From: Escallonia rubra
Lineage: Eukaryota; Streptophyta; Magnoliopsida; Escalloniales; Escalloniaceae
Length of the DNA stretch: 64,000 bases
NCBI GenBank assembly: GCA_033065855.1
Contig: JAVXUO010002555.1
Span: 1-64,000, forward strand
Direction of reading: 5' to 3'
In this document: positions 11,801 to 24,415 of the stretch, piece after piece
How positions within the stretch are numbered: the stretch's first letter is position 1
Layout: every line of letters starts with the position of its first letter
Notes under the pieces: generated by a model
What the model saw: the letters and a program-made list of their open reading frames with translations, nothing else
What the model was told of the DNA's origin: nothing
Database searches by the model: none
Program-made: the position numbers and the translations under genes

Positions 11801-14473
11801 CAGAGTGTATTACACGTAGCTAATATCTGATATTCTTGCTTTCAGATGTTTATTAGTGCTCACTATGCTGGGATCGATCTGGTGCCAAAATTCGGACAAG
11901 ACGAGCCCTGGAAGAAAGTATATGGCCCTATCTTCATTTACTTGAATTCATTGCCAAAGGGAGACAACCCGCTTACACTTTGGGACGACGCCAAGACACA
12001 GGTTTTGTAAAAAGAAAAAAATAAAAGTGTGCAAATGCTTAAAACTTGATCAGAGAGTGTAGCATTACTTTGGATAATTACGCACGCTAGCTACATGATC
12101 AGAGAGTGCCAAAGCTGTGAATATTTTTGTCTTGCAGATGCTGGTTGAAGTACAAAGCTGGCCTTACAGTTTTCCGGCATCAAAAGATTTCCAGTTATCC
12201 GAACAACGGGGTGATATAAGTGGCAGATTGCTAGTCCAAGACAGGTGGAGGCTAATATTTCTCTATTTTTGCTTTCTCCCTTTTTCTTTGCCCATACCTA
12301 CTCTTGAATTGCGTTTAGCGAAGAACATATGATTCAAGTAAGACTCCAATCCTAATTTAGGTATGTCAGCAATGACAATATACCAGCAAATGGAGCGTAT
12401 GTTGGGTTAGCCATACCGGGGGATGTTGGATCATGGCAAAGAGAATGCAAGGTGATCTTTGCACTGTTTTACATTAGATTTGTTCAACATGTTTCGATTT
12501 TAAATTCTCGAGTATTCTATGAAGATAAGCTGAATATGTTATTTTTTTATCAGGACTACCAATTCTGGACTGAAGCGGATGATGAAGGTTATTTCTCCAT
12601 TACCAACGTCAGAACGAGTGATTATAATCTTTACGCTTGGGTTCCTGGATTTGTTGGAGATTACAAGAATGCATCAGTTATCACCATAGCCTCAGGTTAT
12701 ATTGCTGCAATACAAAACACAAAATTCTCCCATATTCTTCTTTAAAGAATTTAACTGTTCTTACAACTACTATAACACTGAAATAGGCTCTGATATTGAT
12801 ATGGGAGATCTTGTGTATGAACCTCCAAGAGACGGGCCAACGCTGTGGGAAATAGGCATCCCTGATCGTTCTGCTGCAGAATTTTACATTCCTGATCCTA
12901 ATCCAAAATACATCAACAAACTTTTCGTCAACCATCCAGATAGGTTAGTTTCCTCATTGCATTTTCATAAAGGAAATAAGATTGCTAGACTTTACTGTAA
13001 TTCCTTTTTGGTAAGAACTTCATGTGCTATTCTCCAACTATGTTGAGTGCATCATTATGGTTTGAAGTTTGAAGAAGACACTCCTACCTGTAGCCATTTA
13101 ACAAGCAGACGTTCCTGTTTTAATTGTGGATAGGTTTAGGCAATACGGATTGTGGGAGAGGTACTCGGAGTTGTATCCTACACAAGACTTGGTGTACACT
13201 GTCGGCGAGAATGACTACAAGAGAGATTGGTTCTTTGCTCAGGTGACCCGGTGAGATTGTATTGCAATTCTCATTCTGATTTCGTCAAGAATCTAAATAA
13301 CATTTCAAAAAGAGGTTTTTTGGCTGAAGTATATTCCTCATCAAAGCATGTGTAAAAGTTGATAAGCTCAACAGGGTAAGTGGAGCACAACAGGATGAAT
13401 GAAAGCAAGATTATGCATTCTGAGGTTTTGAAATCCTGATCACCGATCAATGAAAGTGCATTTCACTTAGAGGGAAAAGGCAATCATTCGCTGATTTAAT
13501 ACTCCCTCCGTCTTTTTTTATTTGATCACATTTGACTTGCATGTTTATTTAGGATATTGATTATATTTTATGAGTTTCTCATTCTATCTCAAGAGAGAGA
13601 AAGAGAGAGGGAGAGAAGTCGGTTAGGAAATAGAAAAATGAGTTGGTAGACGATTAAATGTGAAAAAAGAAATAGAATAAATAAAGTGTAAGAAGGGTAA
13701 ACATGGAAAAACATCTATTGAATTTTTTTTTAAGTTGGAGAGTGGTCAATTATTTTGGGACTGTCCAAAAAGAAAATATGAACAATTAATTACGGACGGA
13801 ATGTGTACTATATTTTATGGCAACTTGGTCTTTTGCTCACCTTAGTCGTCCGTTAAGTCTCAGTTATGGTATTCGATTTTCAATGGCAACAATGAAAAGC
13901 AGCACTATTCTTTTGTTAAAGACGCCACTCGAGAGAGTAAAAACCTTATTACTGATGCCATTGAGGGTGACAAAGATTTTCTGTGGTCCTATGATTTTGG
14001 CATTGTAGGAAGAAAGATGACAACACATATCAAGGAACAACATGGCAGATCAAGTTCAATCTTGACAGCACAAATCAGACTGAAATCTATAAACTGAGAT
14101 TGGCACTTGCATCTGCTGCTCAAGCCAAATTAGAGGTGAATATAGTATAATAAGCTTTGTGATTCTATTCGTTCTTTTCATATTAATTAATCTACGGTTC
14201 AATCTTAGAAGAATTTGGGTTTTGCAGGTCCGAATCAATGATTTGTCCACAGAAAGTCCTCTATTTTCAAGCGGATTGATAGGTGGGGATAATGCAATTG
14301 CAAGACATGGCATACACGGCCTCTACTGGCTGTACAATGTGGACATACGAGGCCATATGCTTTTGCAAGGGGAAAACACCATTTATTTGACCCAAGCAAG
14401 CAATCAAACCCCTTTTCAAGGGATCATGTACGATTACATTCGCCTAGAAGGCCCTCCGCGGAAAGCTTGCTAA
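8880..14473 (+). CDS. Rhamnogalacturonate lyase (PL4), complete 15-exon gene
   Basis: Predicted rhamnogalacturonan endolyase. The family cleaves the rhamnose-galacturonate backbone of pectin by beta-elimination and acts in the cell wall. Exons: 8880-8912, 9408-9529, 9881-9940, 10096-10215, 10314-10433, 10536-10677, 11291-11461, 11846-12001, 12138-12244, 12361-12451, 12554-12695, 12787-12943, 13134-13250, 14009-14135, 14228-14473. All introns are GT-AG and phases match, giving 636 aa, the usual plant length. An N-terminal catalytic domain (about 1-260) starts MGVQLHIQDRHVTMKNG. An fnIII-like domain (about 333-400) contains GDISGRLLVQD. A C-terminal carbohydrate-binding-like domain (about 430-634) contains TLWEIGIPDRSAAEF. 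K152 (DKFHYMAMADNRQR) and H249 (SHVGPTTLAMFISAHYAG) are candidate catalytic residues by analogy with fungal lyases; this is not proven. The start is the first ATG after in-frame TAA 8865. No signal peptide is seen, so secretion would need a missed upstream exon or another route. Intron 13 holds a MITE. Confidence 0.95.
13502..13805. mobile_element. Stowaway-type MITE inside lyase intron 13
   Basis: The 304-bp element is flanked by TA (13500-13501 and 13806-13807). The left end is CTCCCTCCGTCTTTTTTTAT; the right end in complement is CACATTCCGTCCGTAATTAA. The interior is A/T-rich with the CATTTAACT-like and tandem GAGAGA motifs common to this class. It accounts for much of the 758-bp intron 13 (13251-14008). 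It leaves both splice sites untouched, so the gene probably tolerates it. Confidence 0.8.
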
Positions 14474-15265
14474 ATTTGTACGGGATGCTACATATGTGGA
14501 AAACTGAAGGTTGCTTTGGTATTTCCATGTGAACCCAACACGTGCAAACTTTATTTTACTCTACTTTTCTCATTAACTGCATAACATTTTTTGAAAAATG
14601 AATGGAGCCAGATATGTGCATGCCATACAAATATCTCATTTCAAGAAATACAAAAAAGGAAAATCACGTGTGAGATTGATTTTTGGGACCTTATATGGAT
14701 TTAAAACTCTAACTGCATAAATTGAGGCTAGTAATAAGTATCTCTAGCTAGTGGCCCTCCGATAGCTTGACTGGAAATACCACACTTGCCAGGGAAGATT
14801 GCGTGCTACAACCTCTGAAGTACTGAGTTGGCCAAATGATCTTAGGAGGCCATGTAAAAATTCCTAATAAGTTCTGTGAAAGGTACTTGACAAAGCTTGT
14901 GATATTTCCCGGAATCCTTTGGAGAGCTATTGTCACTGTATATGTATGTATTCGTGGGAACAAAAATTCATGGAGGGTGGCCTATATTTGAAATCAGAGT
15001 ATTAAAACCCACACCTAGCATCCAATTTTAGGAACATGTTGTTCCTAACCGATTCGGGTTATACACATTTGATAGCTCTCAAGTCCCGCTTTTGCAACAC
15101 GTCAAAAGAAAAAAAACACACAACACTGAAAGTTTAACGCTACCAATCCGCTCAACTTAGAAAGCACACTCCAATCAGGTGCCATACTTTTTTCTCCCTA
15201 AAATTCTCCGAGTGTTGGTTTCAACACGCTTCCTTACTTAGCCAAGGAAGTCAACAGCGCGCAGC
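14474..15265. other. Lyase 3' UTR and downstream intergenic DNA
   Basis: The stretch starts right after the lyase stop codon. It should contain the 3' UTR, but there is no clear AATAAA signal near the stop and the cleavage site cannot be placed. No other gene, repeat or RNA was recognised here. Confidence 0.4.
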
Positions 15266-15900
15266 TTGGCTTTGGGGGTCGGCTGGAGCCCCTCCCCTTG
15301 GAGTGGTTGGCCAGATCCTCTCCTTGGAGGCTTTCTCTCCTTACTCCTTGGTCTCTCATCTCCCTGGGGACTCCTTGCTCCCCCTTGGTCTTGCCTCTCC
15401 TTGGGGGCTTCTTACTTTCCTATTTGGTCTCTCTTCTCCTTGGAGACTCCTTGCACCATGACCTCCGTCACCATGCCCGAGCGCCATGACATCGATTCGC
15501 ATATGAGTGTCGCTTCCAACTATACGTGCCCCAGACACTACTTTCCTTGGTCACGCTCAAACACTATCGCCATGTCATGTGCCCCCACACAACATTCATT
15601 CACAGTGTTATTGCCTTGTCATCTTTATAGAGCGTGCCCCTAACACTACACACATCTTGTTGTGCCCATGTGCCGCAGTATTTACGTAGTCACGCCTCCG
15701 TGTTCTCTTTATTAAGCATGTTCTCAACACATCCCACCGTGTCCATGCCCCGAGCCACTTATACAATCGCGCACCCTAGCACTTTGTCACACTGCCACGC
15801 CCCCAGTTTTGGTCCATTGTCTTACCACATGATAAGCACCTTGCCTTGGTCATGGAACATGCTTCGACCTACTTTCTAGAGTGTGTAGCATCCCTCTGGG
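15266..15900. repeat. C/T-rich degenerate short tandem repeats
   Basis: Two low-complexity blocks. From 15290 to 15460 short CTCCTTGGxxxCTC units recur (CTTGGAGGCTT, CCTTGGGGGCTTC and similar). From 15470 to 15880 there are loosely repeated CCACGCCCC / ATGTCATGTGCCCC / ACACTACACAC motifs with a spacing of a few tens of bases. The open frames across this DNA are compositional and do not look like real proteins. Confidence 0.55.
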
Positions 15901-16730
15901 TAGGTGACTCCTCTTGGACGCTACCTCAGGGAGCTCTAAGTGCTCTGGTAAGAGGACCTCCTTCTGCCAGGTAGAGGACTCCTCTTGAAACTACCTTGGC
16001 CCGTCAGGTAGGCAACTCATCCATGGCATTACCTTGACGCACTCCGAGTGCTCCGACACTAAGACCCATCACGGGATAGTAGACTCCATGGGTCAGTATT
16101 TCTGCTAAGAAGGCCCGAGTGCTCCGACATGAGAAATCCATTCCTGCCAGGTAATCGAATCCTCTTAGACACTACTTTATCCCATCGTATAGGCGAATCC
16201 TCAGAGTACTATCTTGACACACTCCGTGTGCTCTTGCACAAGGACTTATCGCGGGATAGGCAACTCCTCCGGGAGCTTATCTCCGTCATAGAGCTCCGAG
16301 TGCTTTGGCATGAGGATTCCCTTCTTGCTAGTAGGTGACTTCTTCAGAACACTACCTTGGCCTGTCGAGTAGGCGGCTCCTCCGAGACACTACCTTGACA
16401 CGCACTGAGTGCTCTAGCGCAAGGACTTATTGTAAGATAGTGACTCCACAAGGATACTATCTCTGCCAGAGAGTTCCAAGTGTTATGAAATGAGGACCTC
16501 AGGACACTACCTCCACTTGTTGGGTGGTGACTCATCAGGGACACTGCCTCGACACATCGGGTTAACGATTCCTTCCATACACTACCTTGACTCGTCGAGT
16601 AGGTGACTTTTCTAGTTCACTGCCTTGGCACGCTCTAAGTGCTCTGGCACAAGGACTCGCTGCGGGATGGGTGACTCTTCCTGAACATTATCTCAGCCAG
16701 GGTTTCTGTATGAGGGCTGCTCTTCATCGG
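15900..16730. repeat. Degenerate tandem array, period about 180-230 bp
   Basis: Units share GTGCTCTGGCACAAGGACTT, GGGATAGGCGACTCCTCC and ACACTACCTTGGCCTGTC motifs. Near-equivalent points occur at about 16049, 16228, 16409 and 16639. Each unit itself contains two related half-units. The array continues into the large duplication described next and recurs at 18301-18900. It is non-coding. Such arrays are found in some Ty3/gypsy LTR elements, but nothing here proves that origin. Confidence 0.7.
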
Positions 16731-18300
16731 CACTTATAAAGACCATGACCCAAGGATCACTCTGAGATGGAAGCAAGTCTCTGGATAACATTGCACTAGT
16801 TCGCCTACCAGTTGGGTCCAGGCCTTCCACACTATTGTCAGGTTATTTGCATCTCCTGACACCCCTGTGGGATTGAGTAAGGACTTTAGATTGGTGGCTA
16901 GATTAAGGACATTCTTTGGCCACACCAACATCGTATGAGCCAGTTTTCCTAGACAAGTTAAGCAAGGCTGTGCAGGGGTAGGACGAGTGAATATTCGATC
17001 CGATAGTTCGTAAAGCACCATCATTTATGAGGCCCCTCGATAAGATGTCACTTTCAGAGAGTAGCACGTGTCACTTGATGACATCACTTTCCCAACTACT
17101 ATGCATAATGAATTTTGAAACTCTTTCTAAACGAAATTGGAATTCATTTGTAAAATCTCAGTTCCTCATTCGAGAACTAAAGCTAGAGAATTCTAGAGAG
17201 AGAAAGAACCTGAACTTCAGACCTCGACTCTGGACCTAAACATCAGATTAATGGCAGTCGTCGCGTATTCAATTCGCGTCCCCTCTACTCCTTAGGCTCG
17301 ATCTGTCTGGGAAGCTTTGGTCTCTATCCTTATTCAATCCTTGTTCAGTCCGACATCAGCACACTTGACTTCTGAACATACTACACTCTTTGTGACACCT
17401 CCACATATCCTGTGAATCCACTTCTTCGCCATCACATATATTAACAATCACTTTAAACTTGTAGTTACTGATTTTAGAGTTTGGTATAAAAGTAAATAGT
17501 TTACATACTTATGTAAAAAAAATTCCTTGGTAGGCAAGTAACGTGTTTATGGTTCTAAGGAGGCGAATATGTCTATATCATTCACACCAAGTGCTTCTCC
17601 TTTGTTGAAAGCCTTTCGTAACATTGTTAATTACGAGTATTAATTAATATGACAACTTACTAACCAAGCAAGAAGTGGAAACATGAATGATGTATATTTC
17701 TCTTAACATCTGTAAGTCGGCGAGAATAGCGATAGCTAGTCGACAAGAACGAGATGATGATGAGTCCACGACAATGAAGACAATGTGTATCGCAGATGGC
17801 TCTTCTTTGCCTTCAATTAAATTTGAGTAGCCGAAGACGGCTCTCTGATCTGACATTGCATGAACAAGATGCATATGGAGAGGAATTGAGGTAACATGGA
17901 TGCCGACCATCTCGAAGGGCCTCGATGACCCCCAAAACACCTACCCCCAAAACACCTACCCCATGTTATTTTTCCCTGCCTTTATTGAATTTGTCGCCAG
18001 CAGGTCAATTTATCGATAAGTTGTCTTCACTGTTTCAGATTGGGTGAATGGTAACGATGGTCGCATTGCATATTTGGGTGGCGATGAGGATCTCAGTATG
18101 ACAAATTGCTAGAACTCAATTAGGCCGTGATATCGTGGCGCAATATCACAATGCAACCAAGTTGCACTTACTTTTACGATCGTCACGCGTAACTAATTAC
18201 CTACCCTGCTTAAACTAGAGGTAATTGATATTTGAGTTTTTTTTTTCTTTCTCATCGTATGAGCTCTAATTTTGTTACTGAAATTCTCTTAGCTTTCACA
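16107..18300. repeat. 2.2-kb tandem duplication, copy A
   Basis: The first of two adjacent direct copies. Position 16107 (AAGAAGGCCCGAGTGCTCCG) aligns with 18301, an offset of 2194 bp. Alignment continues through the tandem array, the TTAGCGACG-free middle part, the GAGAATTCTAGAGAGAGAAA block (17188), the ATATTAACAATCACTTTAAA block (about 17438) and the end AGCTTTCAC. Both copies keep a similar minus-strand frame (17644-17940 here) of unknown meaning, containing IPLHMHLVHAMSD. It vaguely recalls the start of glyoxal oxidase-like proteins but is too short to call. Confidence 0.85.
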
Positions 18301-20457
18301 AAGAAGGCCCGAGTGCTCCGACATGAGAAATCCCTTCCTATCAGGTACTCGACTCCTCTTGGACACTACTTCATCCCATCGTATAGGCGACTCCTCATAG
18401 CACTATCTTGACACGCTTCGAGTGCTCTTGCACAAGGATTTATCGCAGGATAGGCGACTCCTGCGGAACATATCTCTGCCATAGAGCTCCGAGTGCTTTG
18501 GCATGAGGATTCTCTTCTTGCCAGTAGGTGACTTATTTAGAACATTACCTTGGCCTATCAAGTAGGCGGCTCCTCCAAGACACTACCTTGACACGCATCG
18601 GGTGCTCTAGCACAAGGACTTATTGCAAGATAGCGACTCCACAAGGACACTATATCTGCCAGAGAGTTCTAAGTGCTCTAAAATGATGACCTCAGGACAC
18701 TACCTCGACCTGTTGGGTAGGTGACTCTTCAGGGACACTGCCTCGGCACATCGGGTTGACGATTCCTTCCACTTTGGCTCGTCGAGTAGGCGAATTTTCT
18801 AATTCACTGCCTTGGCACTCTCTAAGTGCTCTAGCACAGAGACTCAATGCGTGATGGACGACTCTTCCTGAACATTATCTCAGCCAGAGTTTCTGTGTGA
18901 GGGTTGTTCTTTAGCAGCACCTATAAGGACCATGACCCAAGGATCACTCCGAGATGGAAGCAAGTCTCCAGATGACATTGCACTTAGTTCGCCTACCAGT
19001 TAGGCCTAGGCCTTCCATACTGTTGTCAGGTTATTTGCATCTCCTGACGCCCCTATGGGATTGAGTAAGGACTTAAAACTAGTGGCTAGATTAAGGACAT
19101 TCTTTGGCCACACCAACACCGTATGAGCCATTTTTCCTAGACAAGTAGAGCAAGGCTGTGCAGGGGTAGGATGAGTAAATATTTGATTCGATAGTTCGTA
19201 GAGCAACAACATTTATGGGCCTCTCGACGAGGTCACTTGATGACATCACTTTCCCAACTACTATGCATAATGAACTTTGAAACTCTTTCTAAACGAAATT
19301 GGAATTTATTTGCAAAATCTCACTTTCTCATTCGAGAACGTCAAAGCTAGAGAATTCTAGAGAGAGAAAGAACCTAAACTTCGGACCTCGACTCTGGACC
19401 TAAGCATCGGATTAATGGCAATCGTCGCGTATTCAATTCATGTCCCATCCACTCCTTAGGCTCTGTCTGGGAAGCTTTGGTCTCTATCCTTATTCAGTCC
19501 GACATCAGCACACTTGACTTCTGAACATACTACACTATTTGTGACACCTCCATATATCATGTGAATCCACTTATTCGCCATCACATATATTAACAATCAC
19601 TTTAAACTTGCAGTTACTACTTTTAGAGTTTGTTATAAAAGTAAATAGTTTACATACTCATGTAATTTTTTTTCCTTGGTAGGCAAGTAACGTGTTTGTG
19701 GTTCTAAGGAGGTGAATGTGTATATATCATTCACACCAAGTGCTTCTCCTTTGTTGAAAGCCTTTCGTAACATTGTTAATTACGAGTGTTAATATGACGA
19801 CTAATTACTAACCAAGCAAGAAGTGGGAACATGAATGGTGTATCTTTTTGTTAACATCCGTAAGTCGGCGAGAATAGTGATAGCTAGTCGACAAGAACGA
19901 GGAGATGATGAGTCCACGACAATGAAGACAATGTGTATCGCAGATGGCCCTTCTTTGCCTTCAATTAGATTTGAGTAGTCGAAGACGGCTCCGTGATCAG
20001 ACATTGCATGAACAAGATGCATGTGAAGAGGAATAGAGGTAACATGGATGCCGCCCATCTCGAAGGGCCTCGACGACACCTAATTGGCAACAATTGCCCC
20101 CAAAATGCCTGCCCCCCGTTATTTTTCCCTGTGCTCGTTGAATTTGTCGCCAGTAGGTCAGTTTATCGATCATGTTGTCTTCACCGTTTCAGATTTGGTG
20201 AATGGTAACGATGGTCACATTGCATATTTGGGTGGCGATGAGGACCTCAATGTGGCAAATTGCTGGAACTCAATTCGGCGGTGATATCGTGGCGCGATAT
20301 CACAATACAACCAAGTTGCACTTACTTTTACGATCGTCACACGTGACTAATTACCTACCTTGCATAAACTAGAGGTAATTAATATTTGAGTTTTTCTTTT
20401 CTTTCTCATCGTGTGAGCTCCAATTTTGTCACTAAAATTCTCTCAACTTTCACCATA
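18301..20457. repeat. 2.2-kb tandem duplication, copy B
   Basis: The second copy, about 2157 bp, differs from copy A by scattered substitutions and small indels. For example, a short stretch after 19227 is missing relative to 17040-17070. The matching minus-strand frame is 19801-20079, again with IPLHMHLVHAMSD. Homology ends near 20457, where B reads AACTTTCACCATAGAAGACC against A's AGCTTTCACAAAGAAGGCCC. That places the duplication junction at the A/B border and suggests unequal exchange at an AAGAAGGCC-like site. Confidence 0.85.
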
Positions 20458-21543
20458 GAAGACCTTAAGTAAAACTTGTGTCTCAAAGGTTAAATGCAGA
20501 ACTTGCAAATGGGTTCTTGAAATAAAATGGTCTCCTGACACATTGGACATACGTTGGGTAAAGTACTTGGATTCTCCGTCCTCGCACCCGAAGAAAATAT
20601 CTTCGGTACAAGTTGGCACTGCACAGCTCTAATATCTTGTACATTCGCTGTTTCCTACAAAAAGCAGTATTAAATCCGTGACACGTTGATGCAGAGTAGG
20701 TTTCTGCTTTGCCACCTTTAATCAATTGTTAATTAAATACATATTAGTAATATAATATTATTATCGGTTCTTGATTAGGGGTTTGCTTTATCTGTCTCGG
20801 AAAAAAGAAGCTGTGTACTTTGCTGTGATTGAAAGGCCAAGCATTAGGCTACGTGTTTGATTTACAACTTTTCCCGAGAAGCCATGATTAGTTAGGCAAG
20901 TTTCCAAAGGTTGTGGTCAAGTGAGCGTGGCTAGTCCTTGGAGTGTACACGTGTTTTGTTACATCTCTTGCTTACGCGATTAACAGTTCTGTTTACTGGC
21001 GCGGCTTCGTCACTACTTCCCGGCTAGTTCCGAAGCCCATGATGCGGCTTGGTTGCGGAGAATTATTAGTTTTTTTTTTTCTTGTCTCGCAATCAAGCGC
21101 TAATTTTTCGTGATTGTGATGGTGCGTTTTTTTTTAAAAAAAATCAAGAGAATTGACATCGACATCAAGAGTATTTTTTTTTACTAAATGATAGCTATGT
21201 TAACATTTCGAAAAAAATCACATAAAAATAACTACTATAATTATATCGAATTTTTATTCTAACGAGTGAATTAACATGTTTCTTTTTAACTTTTAATGTT
21301 TTATATATGAAACTAACAAAATCTACAAAAATGAGATTAGGCTAAAAAAAGTTACGAGGAATATCAATTAAAACTCATGTTGTTAAATCTAAATAACGTG
21401 ATTTTTTTTTCCTTTTCTAGAGTGTAAAGTCAAATATAAGCATATTCTACGGCCCCCCTTCTAAAGTCAAAAAGGAAATTAAAACTAGCTTTTCTACCCA
21501 AAGGATCGTTCAGAACTTAGAGGTTACTCCATGGTGATCTTCC
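20458..21543. other. Intergenic AT-rich DNA, nothing recognised
   Basis: Short A and T runs and scattered open frames under 80 codons. No protein family, RNA gene or repeat boundary was identified between the duplication and the CACTA element. Confidence 0.4.
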
Positions 21544-21899
21544 CACTACAAGGAAAAAGGTTTTTAGCGACGGAAGTAGTTCCGTCGCTAAAGGTGATTT
21601 CTGCAACGGAATTTTCGTGGGTAAAAACGTTGTCCAAAAAAATATTTTACCGACGGATTATTCTGTCGGTAAAAACATTTTCGACGAACTTTTACCGACG
21701 GGCTTTTAACGACGATATAAACCGTCGCTAAATATTTTTAGAGAATTTTATAATATTTGATGATTTTTTAAAAAAATTTAAGCAACGGAATAATATCGTT
21801 GCTAAAAATATCCGTCTGTTAAAATGTTTTTACCGACGGACCTTTAGTGACGGGATAATTCCGTCGCTAAAAGTTCTTTAATAAACATATTTTTCTCTC

Positions 21900-22330
21900 T
21901 CCCCCCGTTTCTCTCTCTGTCCCTCGTTTATCTATCTGTCGGCGTTCTCACCTCCAGCGATCCCCCCTCACGGCGACCCACCTTCGCAACGTTCCTCCCC
22001 ACCACCATGCCGACGAAAGGCCCTTGCCTTTGTCCCTCCCCACTAGCCCCCCACGCCGGCGACAGGCCCCTGCCACCACCACACCTCCCTTCCCTTTCCC
22101 CTCACATCTGCCGTCCCCATAGCCACTTCGCCGCCCCACAGCTACCCCACTACTGCCACAGCCACCTCACAGTTGCACCATCATCGCCACAGTTCATCCC
22201 CCTCCACCGAACCACCACCCTCTGCCGCCTTTCGCGCGCCACTGCCGCTGTCGCTGTCTTTCGTGCGCCACTGTCGTCATCCGCCTCACACCACCACTGC
22301 CCGAACTCACTTTTTTTCCCGGTTAGAATT
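21900..22330 (+). other. C-rich leader-like segment inside CACTA
   Basis: Pyrimidine- and C-rich DNA (CTCTCTCTGTCCCTCG, then CCACCACCATGCCG). It gives low-complexity proline/histidine/serine frames in several phases. It looks like a 5' leader of the parental element or of a captured host exon. The frames are not convincing proteins. Confidence 0.4.
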
Positions 22331-22559
22331 TATTTATCATATTGAATCTGTTCAAATATCCTAGAAATTAATCTGTTGTTATAATGTAATTGTATGCTAG
22401 AAATTATTTATCGCATTGAATCTATTGTTATAACGTAATTGTATTTAATCTGTTGTAATGTAATTGTATTTGATTTGTTATAATGTAATTGAATTTAATT
22501 TGTTGTAATGTAATTAAATTTAATTTTTTTGTAATGTATTGTATTGTATTTAATTTGTT

Positions 22560-23720
22560 GTAATGTAATTGTAACGATTAAACCCTAATTATCCCTAATT
22601 TGTTCCCAAGTAACCCTAATTGAACCAAATTAACCCTAATCAAACAGTAATTATCCCTAATCTAACCAATTAACAGTAATTAACCCTTCGTAACCCTAAT
22701 TGAACGAATTAACCCCAATTAAACCTGATTAATCCTAACTGAACCAATTAATTGTAATGAACCCCGATTCAACCTAATTGAACCAATTAGCCCTAATTAA
22801 TCCCGATTTACCCTAATTGAACCAATAAACCCTAATTAGCTCTGATTAATCACAATTGAACCAATTAATCGTAATTAGCTCCGATTAAACTTATTTGAAT
22901 CGGTTAACCTTAACCCTAATTAAAGCATAATTAGCCCGGATAAACCCTAACTATCCTTACTTTGTTCCCAATTATCCCTAATCAAACCGTAATTATCCAT
23001 AATCTAACCAATTAATAGTAATTAACCCCGCATAATCCTAATTAAATGAATTAACCCCAATTAAACCTGATTAACCCTAACTAATGAACCCTGATTCAAC
23101 CTAATTGTAATTGAACCCCTAATTGAATGCCCTAATCCAACCGAACCTTAAATTGAAATAATTGAACCCCATAATTGAACCCTTAATTGAACCTCCTAAT
23201 TGAACCCTAAATTAAAGTAATTGAACCCTAATTAAACCCTAAATTGAATGCCCTAATCGAATCGAACCCTAAATTAAACTAATTGAACCCTTAATCGAAT
23301 GCCCTAATCCAACCGAACCCTAAATTAAAATAATTGAACCCCCATAATTGAACCCTAAATTGAATGCCCTAAATCAACCGAACCCTAAATTGAATCAATA
23401 GAACCCCCTAATTGACCCTAAATTGAAGTAATTGAACCCTAATTAAATCCTAAATTGAATGCCCTAATCGAATCGAATCCTAAATTAAACTAATTCAACC
23501 CTAAATTGAATGTCCTAATCCAACTGAAACCTAAATTGAACCCTAAATTGAATGCCCCAAATCAACCGAACCCTAAATTGAATCAATAGAATCCCCTAAT
23601 TGAACCCTAAATTGATGTAATTGAACCCTAATTAAATCCTAAATTGAATGCCCTAATCGAACCGGACCCTAAATTAAACTAATTGAACCCTAAATTGAAT
23701 GCCCTAATATGATTATTAAT
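22560..23720. repeat. CCCTAA-like AT-rich minisatellite in CACTA
   Basis: About 1.2 kb of degenerate tandem units built on AACCCTAATTGAACCAATTA early on and AACCCTAAATTGAATGCCCT later. The second half has a higher-order pattern of about 80-130 bp: CCTAATCGAACCGAACCCTAA, then AATTAAACTAATTGAACCC. The plant telomere heptamer sense (CCCTAAA) recurs imperfectly. The preceding 22380-22560 is a related TGTAATGTAATTGTATTTAAT repeat. It has no coding capacity. Confidence 0.85.
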
Positions 23721-23918
23721 TGATGATTTTAGGTTATTAGCTGTGCATTTGAAGTAATTGCGATTATTAATTGATGATTTTAGGTTGCTAATTGATGATT
23801 TTAGATTGTTAATTGTGCATTGAGCATTTGAGATATTGAGATTATTGACGGAGGATGGGACCCAATTAGATTGAATGTGTGATTTTTGTTAATTTTTATT
23901 GCATTGAGCATTTGAGAA

Positions 23919-24415
23919 TTGAGAATTGAGATTATTGACGGAGGATGGGACCCAATTGGATTGAGATACCTGTTAGTTAGAGCAGACACGGACACCACGT
24001 CTGATCAACGGTGTCAGACGCACGTGCGGAAGAAGGACAAGGACGAGGCGCACCAGGCGGGCGACTATATTTCAGATATTTCTCGGCGGATCGGTGTGAG
24101 TCAATTTGTTTAAGTTGTTAATTTTTTGTCTTTCTATCCTCAATGTCCGTTGCGTTAATTAATGCCCTAACATATCGTTAAACCACTATTTTTACAGGCC
24201 TCGTATAAACAACTTAAGGGGTCCAAGCAGCAGTCCGGACAGCCACCAGCGTCCACTACTACGGGTGCGAGTACTGGGGCGTTGAAGCAATGGCTGGATA
24301 CGCCGGAGGTCGTCAATCGGACGAAAGGCCGCATACGCGGCCTGCCTAGCACGACTGCTCGTGCCGTGATAAGAGCGTCCTCACCCCCCGCTGCCCCTCC
24401 ATAGACACCGGCTCC
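23919..24415 (+). pseudogene. Short coding relic inside CACTA
   Basis: Two open blocks in plus orientation. The first (to about 24092) encodes TDTTSDQRCQTHVRKKDKDE; the second (24199-24402) encodes SYKQLKGSKQQ ... TKGRIRGLPSTTARAVIRA and ends at a TAG. A GT at 24093 and TTTTTACAG before 24199 could bound an intron. The charged, low-complexity character and position suggest a residue of the accessory ORF found in plant CACTA elements. I cannot assign a family by eye. Confidence 0.4.

Noticed and set aside
15266-15879. Frames in the C/T-rich repeats as secreted proteins
   Set aside because: They follow the short tandem repeats in every phase and have no consistent start, domain or splice context.
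17644-17940. Glyoxal oxidase-like gene fragment in the 2.2-kb duplication
   Set aside because: Only a short IPLHMHLVHAMSD...FDYS-like resemblance; downstream blocks expected of that family are absent, so it is not called.
22007-22345. C-rich frame inside the CACTA element as a protein gene
   Set aside because: Composition-driven histidine/proline/serine sequence, open in more than one frame, with no domain features.
22560-23720. Interstitial telomere
   Set aside because: The CCCTAA motif is only part of longer degenerate units, with no uninterrupted heptamer run, and it lies wholly inside the CACTA element.
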